A DNA stretch of 64,000 nucleotides from Clostridia bacterium (GTDB lineage: Bacteria > Bacillota > Clostridia > Oscillospirales > Oscillospiraceae), in contig SAAS01000004.1 in assembly GCA_009929315.1 (NCBI GenBank), forward strand, positions 178,479-242,478, read 5' to 3'. The position numbers and the translations under genes are program-made. Below, piece after piece: positions 25,887 to 32,314 of the stretch. Every line of letters starts with the position of its first letter. Position 1 is the stretch's first letter. A model generated the notes under the pieces. It saw only the letters and a program-made list of their open reading frames with translations. It did not search any database and was not told where the DNA came from.

Positions 25887-25963
25887 TTTTTACCTCCATA
25901 GTTTATGTATGGTTTTCTTTCCGTATTTTTAAAGGCTAAATTTCAACCTTAAATACACCACAT

Positions 25964-25992
25964 ATTATAGTATAATAAATTGAGCTTTGCAA
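25964..25992 (-). promoter_or_regulatory. SigA promoter of the nucleoside importer operon
   Basis: Minus strand TTGCAA (25987-25992), 17 bases, TATAAT (25964-25969). The leader to the ATG is about 70 bases. I see no purine riboswitch in it. Confidence 0.85.
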
Positions 25993-26027
25993 GCATATTA
26001 CACCATATAATGTCTTATTTAAATTTA

Positions 26028-26963
26028 TTAATCGCGACGAAAATCGAAGCCGACCTTAAAAGCACGGCTGTCAAAGGCCTTTTTCCACTCCTCAATGAAA
26101 TGCAGCTCTATCGGGGGGAGCTCGATGAGTCCTCTTTCAAGCAGTCTTACGGCAGGCGGGAAGGGTCCGCAGCGGCTGCCTATAACGCTGACCTCGTTTG
26201 CGACAACAGACGATAAGTTTAGGCTTGCCATCCCCGCGTATGTACTCTTAAGTACAATTTTGCCGCAGCTCCGCACAAGGCTCATCGCCGTTTCAAAGCC
26301 TGAGGGCGAGCCCGCGGCGTCAACCACCAGCTCAAACTTTCGGTCACAGGTCTTTGCTGTCTTAGCAAAGCTCTCGAAGAGGCGAAGCTTTTCCTCGTGT
26401 TTTCCCAGAACCGTAACTTCCGCGCCGCCGAGAGCCAGCACCTGCGCTATCAGATAGGCAAGCCGCCCGTCTCCTATTACGCAAATCTCCTCGGAGGGGC
26501 GTATTTGAATAAGATTCGGAATTTCAAGCGCAGCTGCCAGAGGCTCGGCAAAAACCGCGTGCTCGTCCGCAACATTATCCGGAACTATGTGCAGGGACTT
26601 TGTGGCGATTGTCATATAAGGAGCAAAGCAGCCGTCCTGATTTACTATGCCTATGCACCTGCGGCGCTCGCAGTGGCGCTCTCTGTCTGTTTTGCAGTAA
26701 ACGCATTCGCCGCAGCCCTCGTTTATCTCGCCGACAACACGCTTGCCGACAAGCTTGGGGTCGCTTGATTTCTCCACAACGCCGACAAATTCATGTCCTA
26801 AAACCCCTATGAAATCCGGCTTATACCCCTTCATAATCTCTCTGTCCGTATTGCAGATTGCGGCAAGCGAAACGCGCACCAGACTCTCATGAGCTTCCGT
26901 CTGCGGCATCGGCAAATCGAGCCTTAGCTCCGCCGCTTTACCGTCAAAATATAATCCCCGCAT
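26028..26963 (-). CDS. Zinc-dependent MDR alcohol/polyol dehydrogenase
   Basis: 311 residues of the medium-chain dehydrogenase family, a bit shorter than usual (about 340). N-terminal catalytic-zinc ligands are Cys38 (AAICNTD) and the GHE of LGHEFVG. The structural zinc site is CGECVYCKTDRERHC. The Rossmann domain follows, but the nucleotide motif is IGDGRLAY instead of the common GxGxxG. The C-terminal third is short. Substrate is unknown; threonine- or sorbitol-dehydrogenase-like enzymes are closest. It diverges from the aldolase gene, so a role in sugar or polyol breakdown is an inference from position. Confidence 0.88.
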   Translation of the reverse strand: MRGLYFDGKAAELRLDLPMPQTEAHESLVRVSLAAICNTDREIMKGYKPDFIGVLGHEFVGVVEKSSDPKLVGKRVVGEINEGCGECVYCKTDRERHCERRRCIGIVNQDGCFAPYMTIATKSLHIVPDNVADEHAVFAEPLAAALEIPNLIQIRPSEEICVIGDGRLAYLIAQVLALGGAEVTVLGKHEEKLRLFESFAKTAKTCDRKFELVVDAAGSPSGFETAMSLVRSCGKIVLKSTYAGMASLNLSSVVANEVSVIGSRCGPFPPAVRLLERGLIELPPIELHFIEEWKKAFDSRAFKVGFDFRRD

Positions 26964-27025
26964 AAAACACCTCGCAAATCCATATAGGTCGGCTGCTGCT
27001 TAAAGTAAAGAGCCTTACCGTTTTT

Positions 27026-27055
27026 ATTTTAGCATGAATATATCGAAAAGACCAA
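27026..27055 (-). promoter_or_regulatory. Promoter of the MDR dehydrogenase gene
   Basis: Minus strand TTGGTC (27050-27055), 18 bases, TAAAAT (27026-27031) with an extended TGC in front of the -10. Leader about 60 bases, GAGGTG before the ATG. Confidence 0.6.
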
Positions 27056-27062
27056 ACATGAC

Positions 27063-27108
27063 TTGCGTTTTCGCGTACAAAACGCTATATTGTAATCGGA
27101 TAACAATT
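27063..27108 (+). promoter_or_regulatory. Aldolase promoter with two overlapping operator-like repeats
   Basis: TTGCGT (27063-27068), 17 bases, TATATT (27086-27091). The spacer region carries an inverted repeat, GCGTTTT (27065-27071) with AAAACGC (27079-27085). Immediately downstream, 27088-27108 matches the Escherichia coli lac operator O1 at 18 of 21 positions, including the run CGGATAACAATT, and has ATTGT/ACAAT symmetry. A LacI/GalR-type regulator is suggested; none is encoded nearby. Confidence 0.65.
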
Positions 27109-27126
27109 CTGAAAGGATGATAATAT

Positions 27127-27771
27127 ATGGATATGCGCGAGATACTTGTCGAGGCCGGCAAAAAGCTGATTCGTGAGAACTTCACGGTTGAAACATGGGG
27201 AAATATCAGCGTGCGCGATGAGGACGGAATGGTTTACATAACTCCTTCGGGCATGGACTATGAGTGCTGCACCGCCGACGATATGGTGGTCATGACAATC
27301 GACAAGGAGATTGTTTCGGGAAAAAGGAAGCCTTCTATCGAAACCGACCTGCACCTTGAGGTTTACAGGGCGCGCCCCGAGGTCAAAGCCATCGTTCACA
27401 CTCACCCGATATGCTCCACGGTTTTTTCCTGCATGGGCGAGAGCATTCCGCTTATTTTGGACGAGGCGGCGCAGGCGCTCGGCGGTGAGGTTAAAACAGC
27501 AGCTTACGCGCTTCCCGGAACCCTTGAGCTTGCAAAAAACTGTGTTAACGCGCTGGGTAATAAATCTAATGCCTGCCTTTTGCAGTCGCACGGCGCGGTA
27601 TGCGTTTCCTGCGATATGAAGGGCGCTTTCAAGGTTGCCAAGGTGCTGGAAATGACAGCTGAAATCTATTACAGAATTCGCTCCATCGGCGGCAACTTCA
27701 TTCCGCTTTCCGAAGAGAATATTAACGCTATGCAGAGCTTTGTCGCCTGCAAATACGGACAGGGAAAATAA
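27127..27771 (+). CDS. Class II aldolase/adducin family protein
   Basis: 214 residues, the size of L-fuculose-1-phosphate aldolase, L-ribulose-5-phosphate 4-epimerase and methylthioribulose-1-phosphate dehydratase. The zinc-binding histidines are in VHTHPICS (about residues 97-99) and in QSHGAVC (about residue 157). TWGNISVRD near residue 24 and ITPSGMDYE are the phosphate-binding loops. It cleaves or epimerises a sugar phosphate through an enediolate. Which one cannot be said from sequence. It is followed by a nitroreductase gene 10 bases on, with a separate strong ribosome binding site. Confidence 0.9.
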   Translation: MDMREILVEAGKKLIRENFTVETWGNISVRDEDGMVYITPSGMDYECCTADDMVVMTIDKEIVSGKRKPSIETDLHLEVYRARPEVKAIVHTHPICSTVFSCMGESIPLILDEAAQALGGEVKTAAYALPGTLELAKNCVNALGNKSNACLLQSHGAVCVSCDMKGAFKVAKVLEMTAEIYYRIRSIGGNFIPLSEENINAMQSFVACKYGQGK

Positions 27772-27781
27772 GGAGGAAAAT

Positions 27782-28315
27782 ATGGAAACTTTAAAATGTA
27801 TTGAAACCCGAAGAAGCGTTCGCAAATTTTCGGACAAACCGATAGATAAAGACCTGATTGAGACGCTCGCCCAAGCGGCGCAGCTCGCCCCGACTTGGAA
27901 AAATTCGCAGACCGCTCGCTTCACCGCGCTTTCGGACCGAAAGATACTAAATGAGCTCTGCGCCGCTCTGCCCGCCTATAACGCGGCAATCGTTGGCTCC
28001 GCGCCGCTCCTGATTGCCGTTTCGTCGGTAACCGGGCGCTCCGGTTTTGAAAGGGACGGAACGCCGACGACAATCCTCGGCGAGGCCTATACCTATTTTG
28101 ACTGCGGCGCGGCGACCCAGACTCTTTGCCTTGCGGCAAACGATTTAGGAATCGGCACGGTTATCCTCGGAATATTTGACCACGAAGTTCTGAGAGCGGT
28201 TTTTAAAATTCCTGAAACAGAAAATTTAGTTGCTCTGGTTGCCTGCGGTTACAAAAACGATGAGCCTCAAATGCCGCCCAGACGTCCGCTTAACGACGTT
28301 TTGAGATTTATTTAA
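27782..28315 (+). CDS. Nitroreductase family protein
   Basis: 177 residues of the FMN-dependent nitroreductase family. The N-terminal signature is ETRRSVRKFSDKPI, with later QAAQLAPTWKNSQ and the C-terminal CGYKNDEP. These flavoproteins reduce nitro compounds, quinones or take part in cofactor chemistry; the physiological substrate is not evident. The ATG at 27782 is preceded by GGAGG five bases upstream. A longer frame overlapping the aldolase end is not needed. It ends before a terminator. Confidence 0.9.
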   Translation: METLKCIETRRSVRKFSDKPIDKDLIETLAQAAQLAPTWKNSQTARFTALSDRKILNELCAALPAYNAAIVGSAPLLIAVSSVTGRSGFERDGTPTTILGEAYTYFDCGAATQTLCLAANDLGIGTVILGIFDHEVLRAVFKIPETENLVALVACGYKNDEPQMPPRRPLNDVLRFI

Positions 28316-28351
28316 TCGGACAGCTTTTTAATTGCACTCAATCAACACTTC

Positions 28352-28388
28352 AAGGGAGGACGTTTTTGCTTCACGTCCCCCCTTTTCA
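28352..28388 (+). terminator. Terminator behind the nitroreductase gene
   Basis: AAGGGAGGACG (28352-28362) pairs with CGTCCCCCCTT (28374-28384) with one mismatch, then TT and a T-rich run. The remaining bases up to 28585 are AT-rich and hold the unresolved promoter of the permease gene. Confidence 0.75.
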
Positions 28389-28585
28389 ATTTAATTTTTC
28401 GTTGACACGCCTACATTCTTTAACAATGCAATGAACTATATCGTTAAATTGCACAGCCTCTGCGCATTTTTTCTCTGATGTTTTGCCATTTTATACAGTT
28501 TTTTCTTTATTTTCTTCTCTATATGTGTTATCATACTCACGGCTGATAATAGATTGGCCAACACATTGAAAGAGGGAGAAATTCT

Positions 28586-29950
28586 ATGGAAACAAAATTG
28601 AAGGAGAAATACGGTCTGCCGATGGCCATTGCAATGGTAATCGGAATCGTAATCGGCAGCGGTATTTTCTTCAAAGCGGAGAAAATTCTCAAAGCCACAG
28701 GCGGAGACCAGTGGCTGGGTGTTTTGGCATGGATTATCGGCGGAGCTATTATGATTGTCTGCGCCTACACCTTCGCGACAATGGCAACAAGATACAGCTA
28801 TGTCAACGGTTTGGTTGACTACGCGGAAGTTACCTTGGGCGGAAAATACGCCTATCTGCTCGGCTGGTTCATGACCACCATCTATTATCCCACGCTGACA
28901 AGCGTCCTTGCATGGGTCAGCGCACGTTTCTTCTGCGTTCTTTTGGGCTGGGATATAACCGGCGGTTCCTGCCTTGCAATTGCGGCGTTTTTCCTGTGCA
29001 CCAGTTACGCTGTCAACGCGCTGTCCCCTGTTCTTGCGGGAAAATTCCAGGTTACCGCAACGGTAATCAAGGTCATTCCGCTTATCCTGATGGGCGTTGT
29101 CGGACTGATTGTCGGGCTTTCAAACGGTATGACAGTTGACAACTTCGCTAATGCCGTCACTCCTGTTACTAACACGGGAAAGGCCTTATTCACCGCGGTT
29201 GTCGCCACAGCTTTTGCTTATGAAGGCTGGATTATCGCGACGAGCATCAACGCTGAGCTTAAAGACGCAAAAAAGAATCTGCCGAAGGCTCTTTTAATCG
29301 GCACCTTCGCTGTTGTTGTTATCTATATTCTTTACTATGTCGGACTTGCCGGCGGCGTAACGAACAAGGTTATGATGGACGGCGGACAGGCCGGCGCAAA
29401 GCTTGCTTTTGAAACCATCTTCTCAAAGGTCGGCGGCACCCTCCTCTTCGTATTCATCGTTATTTCCTGCCTCGGGACCTTGAACGGACTTATGCTCGGC
29501 TGCACACGCGGCATGTATTCCTTGGCCGTTCGCGGCGAAGGCCCCAAGCCCGAAATGTTCAAGCAGGTCGACCCCGTAACAAATATGCCCACCAACTCCT
29601 CCATCCTCGGACTTTTCTTCTGCGGATTATGGCTAATGTTCTTCTACGGAGCAAACCTGGTTGAAGTTCCCTGGTTCGGAAAGTTCTCTTTCGACACCTC
29701 GGAGCTTCCCATCGTTACCCTCTATGCCGCCTATATCCCCATTTTTATCGCATTGATGGTAAAAGAAAAGGATTTGGGTGTCTTTAAGCGTATAATCATG
29801 CCCTTCCTCGCGATATGCGGCTGCGTATTCATGGCTTACGCAACGTATTATGTTTATGGTAAAACCGTTCTTTATTACCTGATAATATTTGCTGCCTTCA
29901 TGGTTGTCGGCGCATTCTTCATGAAGAAAAACGGCGCAGCCAAGCTTTAA
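28586..29950 (+). CDS. APC family amino acid permease
   Basis: 454 residues with about 12 membrane helices. The N-terminal segment has VIGIVIGSGIFFKAEKIL, the family's helix 1 with the unwound GSGIF substrate-binding motif. GGAINMVCAYTFATMATRY-like helix 2 and AFAYEGWIIATSINAELKDAKKNLPKA (in parts, EGWI and AELKDAKKNLPKA) follow. The protein imports an amino acid or acts as an exchanger; substrate unknown. AGAGGGAG lies eight bases before the ATG, and a strong bidirectional terminator follows. It is transcribed alone. Confidence 0.93.
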   Translation: METKLKEKYGLPMAIAMVIGIVIGSGIFFKAEKILKATGGDQWLGVLAWIIGGAIMIVCAYTFATMATRYSYVNGLVDYAEVTLGGKYAYLLGWFMTTIYYPTLTSVLAWVSARFFCVLLGWDITGGSCLAIAAFFLCTSYAVNALSPVLAGKFQVTATVIKVIPLILMGVVGLIVGLSNGMTVDNFANAVTPVTNTGKALFTAVVATAFAYEGWIIATSINAELKDAKKNLPKALLIGTFAVVVIYILYYVGLAGGVTNKVMMDGGQAGAKLAFETIFSKVGGTLLFVFIVISCLGTLNGLMLGCTRGMYSLAVRGEGPKPEMFKQVDPVTNMPTNSSILGLFFCGLWLMFFYGANLVEVPWFGKFSFDTSELPIVTLYAAYIPIFIALMVKEKDLGVFKRIIMPFLAICGCVFMAYATYYVYGKTVLYYLIIFAAFMVVGAFFMKKNGAAKL

Positions 29951-29997
29951 GAATCGAGCTTGTAAGCCTTAAAGCGGGACTTAGAAAAACCTAAATA

Positions 29998-30031
29998 AAA
30001 GCCGCAGAGATAATAAAATCTCTGCGGCTTT
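29998..30031. terminator. Bidirectional terminator
   Basis: AAAGCCGCAGAGA (29998-30010) pairs perfectly with TCTCTGCGGCTTT (30019-30031). It lies between the convergent permease and NlpC/P60 genes. Confidence 0.9.
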
Positions 30032-30050
30032 GTTTATCAAAAATATTGGC

Positions 30051-31310
30051 TTACGCTATTATGCGTCTTGCGCCGTAGTAGTGATTTGTGTAATACGAAT
30101 CCGAGAGACTGGATATCTTAACAACGTCGCCCGTGTGCGGCGCGTGTATGAACTGACCGCCGCCAATGTAAATACCCGTGTGTCCGACATAGCTGCCGTC
30201 GGTCGAGGTGAATAAAATTATATCTCCGACCTGAAGAGCCGTTGCCGAAACCGCCGTGCCGTTATAGGCAAGTCCCGCTGCCGTGCGGTTAAGGGAGTAG
30301 CCGAAGTGCTTGTAACAGTAATACACCAGCCCCGAGCAGTCAAACCCGGAGGGCGAGGTTCCACCGTAAACGTAGGGCACGCCGAGGAAGGTTTCCGCAA
30401 AGTTTACAATATCCTGCCCTGTGCCGTTACCGACCGTTTCCCCGTACCATGAAATGTTCCCGCCCGAGCCGCTACCGCTGCCGCTGCCCGAGGATATCTG
30501 CTGGGCGGCTTTCTGCTCCGCCGCGATTCGCTCCTGCTCCGCCAGAGCCGCCGCCATATTGCTGATTTGCCCGTTTATTGCCGAGGAGAGCGCGTTAACG
30601 GATTCAAGCTGTTTCGCGTAATCCGCGGAGTCGGCCTGCAGGCTTAAAAGCACAGCCTGCGCTTCACCCTGCTGTTTCTCCAAATCCGCCTGTTTTTCCT
30701 GATACTGCTCAAAAACCTCCTGCTGCGCGGCCATTTCCGTTTCCATGTCCGCCTTGGCGTCTTTTAGCTCAACCTGCACTTGCCTTATATCATTGACAAG
30801 TCCGTCGTCATATTCCATGATTTCTTTGATGCAATAGACACGACTTAAAAGGTCTTGAAAATTTGTTGACCCCAAAAGAATCGATATGTAGGTGGCGCTT
30901 CCGTTTTCCTCCATCGCCCGCATTCGGACTTTGTAGTGCTTTAAAAGCTCCTGTTCCTTTTGTTTGTCGAGCGTGAGCTCGTTCTCCATTTCGGCGATGG
31001 AATTTGTATAAATTGCGATTTGCTCTGAAAGAATTTCAATTTCCTGATTTGTCAGATCAAGCTGTGTTGTCAGCAGCTCCAACTTCTCCGTCTGAGAGGC
31101 AACCTTATCGCCGAGCGCGTCCGCCTGCGCCTGAATCCCCGCCTTTTTCTGCGCGATTTGCTCCTGTTGCAGCTTCAAGGCGCTAAGCTCCGACTTACTG
31201 ACCGCCTGCGCGGACTGTGAAAGCAGCGGCAGGCTCAGGGAGAAGACCAGAATAAACGCCAGTATTTCGGCGGAAATCGATTTTTTTCTTTTATAAGAAG
31301 TATTTTGCAT
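30051..31310 (-). CDS. Secreted coiled-coil NlpC/P60 peptidoglycan hydrolase
   Basis: 419 residues. Signal peptide about residues 1-36, with a basic start and a hydrophobic core ending in SQAVS. Residues about 40-250 are a long coiled coil (Gln, Glu, Lys and Ala rich), like PcsB and CwlO. A Ser/Gly linker with GSGSGSG follows, then an NlpC/P60 domain (about 290-419): catalytic cysteine in GFDCSGLVYYCYKHFG, histidine in VGHTGIYIG and second histidine in FIHAPHTG. It would cut stem peptides at the cell surface during growth or division. The ATG at 31310 has GGTGA five bases upstream. Such genes are typical WalR targets, and the leader carries unusual spaced repeats. Confidence 0.93.
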   Translation of the reverse strand: MQNTSYKRKKSISAEILAFILVFSLSLPLLSQSAQAVSKSELSALKLQQEQIAQKKAGIQAQADALGDKVASQTEKLELLTTQLDLTNQEIEILSEQIAIYTNSIAEMENELTLDKQKEQELLKHYKVRMRAMEENGSATYISILLGSTNFQDLLSRVYCIKEIMEYDDGLVNDIRQVQVELKDAKADMETEMAAQQEVFEQYQEKQADLEKQQGEAQAVLLSLQADSADYAKQLESVNALSSAINGQISNMAAALAEQERIAAEQKAAQQISSGSGSGSGSGGNISWYGETVGNGTGQDIVNFAETFLGVPYVYGGTSPSGFDCSGLVYYCYKHFGYSLNRTAAGLAYNGTAVSATALQVGDIILFTSTDGSYVGHTGIYIGGGQFIHAPHTGDVVKISSLSDSYYTNHYYGARRIIA

Positions 31311-31325
31311 AATAATCACCGAGTT

Positions 31326-31350
31326 GTTACAAGTTGTTACTAATAGTTAC
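31326..31350 (-). promoter_or_regulatory. Three GTTAC repeats at exact 10-base spacing
   Basis: GTTAC occurs at 31326-31330, 31336-31340 and 31346-31350, the same face of the helix each time. On the minus (coding) strand this reads GTAAC. An inverted copy is at 31361-31365. The array lies between the promoter and the start codon of the NlpC/P60 gene. Regular half-site direct repeats are typical of OmpR-family response regulators such as WalR or PhoP. Confidence 0.7.
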
Positions 31351-31357
31351 AGCTTAC

Positions 31358-31386
31358 ATTGTAACTCACGAGCGGACATTTTGCAA
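31358..31386 (-). promoter_or_regulatory. SigA promoter of the NlpC/P60 gene
   Basis: Minus strand TTGCAA (31381-31386), 17 bases, TACAAT (31358-31363). The transcription start would fall close to 31350, just at the GTTAC array. Confidence 0.75.
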
Positions 31387-31422
31387 TACAGCGTGGCAAT
31401 TTTGTCGAAGCTGATATTTAAC

Positions 31423-31451
31423 TTGACAGTTGGGCAAGATTTGGCTATAAT
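31423..31451 (+). promoter_or_regulatory. SigA promoter of the thiT transcript
   Basis: TTGACA (31423-31428), 17 bases, TATAAT (31446-31451): both hexamers perfect. It lies just before the TPP riboswitch. Confidence 0.92.
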
Positions 31452-31467
31452 CGGGAGCGTGTAAGAA

Positions 31468-31560
31468 ACACAAGGGGTGCTGACATCTGTCGGCTGAGAT
31501 CAAGCAAGCGTGCTTGGGACCCTAGAACCTGATCCGGGTAATGCCGGCGTAGGAATCAAA
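31468..31560 (+). promoter_or_regulatory. TPP riboswitch (THI element)
   Basis: The conserved blocks are all present: ACAAGGGGTGC, CTGAGA near 31494, GACCCTAGAACCTGATC near 31518, and GGGTAATGCCGGCGTAGGAA at about 31536. The aptamer binds thiamine pyrophosphate. It is followed at 31591 by a terminator, so TPP is expected to stop transcription of thiT. Confidence 0.97.
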
Positions 31561-31590
31561 GGAATATTCCCTTGATGGTCCGCGTTGCAT

Positions 31591-31616
31591 ACCCGCAAGC
31601 GCGGGTCTTTTTATTT
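31591..31616 (+). terminator. Riboswitch expression-platform terminator
   Basis: ACCCGC (31591-31596), loop AAGC, GCGGGT (31601-31606), then CTTTTTATTTT. It is the switch between the TPP aptamer and thiT. Confidence 0.9.
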
Positions 31617-31683
31617 TCATGAATAAAAAGAAATCAAGAATCCTGACCATAATAGCGTCAGGTAAACAATCGGAGGGAATTTT

Positions 31684-32265
31684 ATGAAAACAAAACTCAG
31701 GCAACTTGCGGAGAGCGCGATTTTAGTCGCCATTGGCACGGTTCTTTCCTTATTCACTTTTCAGGGTCCCTGGGCTCTGGGCGGGGGCATAACAGTTTGC
31801 AGCATGCTTCCGCTGGTTATGATTGCGCAGCGTCACGGAACAAAATGGGGCGTGCTTTCCGCTCTGGTATACAGCGTGCTTCAGCTGCTTCTCGGCATGA
31901 ACAATGTGCAGTACGCACCCACTGCCCTCAGTGTTGCCGGAATTATAGTTTTCGACTATATACTTGCATTCACAGTGATTGGCTTTTCCGCCAGCTTCAA
32001 TTCCATTGTAAAGGATAGGCGAAAAGCGATTGTTCTGGGCATCGTCGTGACCTTTTTCGGGCGCTTTCTCTGCCACTTTATAAGCGGCGTCATTGTCTGG
32101 GAGGCTCTTTTCCCCAATGAGCTCGGCTGGGCACCCGCAGTTTGGTCGCTTGCCTACAACGGCTCCTATATGCTGCCCGAAATTATCATCACCTGCGTTG
32201 TGGCTTATATGACCTATACGCCGCTCAAGCGCTATTGGCTTGGCGAAGATATTGTCAAAGCCTGA
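31684..32265 (+). CDS. thiT: Thiamine transporter ThiT (ECF S component)
   Basis: 193 residues with six membrane segments, the size of ThiT/YuaJ, the thiamine-binding S component of an energy-coupling factor importer. The conserved region GRFLCHFISGVIVWEALFP fits the family, and YNGSYMLPEIIITC near residue 160 is the end signature. CGGAGGG lies nine bases before the ATG. A TPP riboswitch in the leader confirms the substrate. The shared ECF ATPases are not in the window. It is monocistronic. Confidence 0.96.
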   Translation: MKTKLRQLAESAILVAIGTVLSLFTFQGPWALGGGITVCSMLPLVMIAQRHGTKWGVLSALVYSVLQLLLGMNNVQYAPTALSVAGIIVFDYILAFTVIGFSASFNSIVKDRRKAIVLGIVVTFFGRFLCHFISGVIVWEALFPNELGWAPAVWSLAYNGSYMLPEIIITCVVAYMTYTPLKRYWLGEDIVKA

Positions 32266-32270
32266 TATTA

Positions 32271-32307
32271 AAAAGACCATCCCGTTATCTTGGGATGGTC
32301 TTTTTTT
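32271..32307. terminator. Bidirectional terminator
   Basis: AAAAGACCATCCC (32271-32283) pairs perfectly with GGGATGGTCTTTT (32292-32304). It ends thiT and, from the other side, the TIR/RyR operon. Confidence 0.9.
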
Positions 32308-32314
32308 GTGGTTT

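Noticed and set aside
25887..25963. Purine riboswitch in the nucleoside importer leader
   Set aside because: The 70-base leader lacks the conserved three-way junction and loop sequences.
27088..27108. Vector contamination suspected from the lac-operator-like site
   Set aside because: Only the operator segment matches; the bases on both sides belong to a native promoter and gene, and three positions differ from lacO1.
27085..27924. Open frame of 279 codons opposite the aldolase gene
   Set aside because: The plus strand encodes a clear class II aldolase with zinc ligands and a strong promoter; the antisense frame has no recognisable domain.
31326..31365. GTTAC array as a CRISPR or minisatellite
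   Set aside because: Units are five bases with different spacers of five bases and only three copies; it fits a binding site better.
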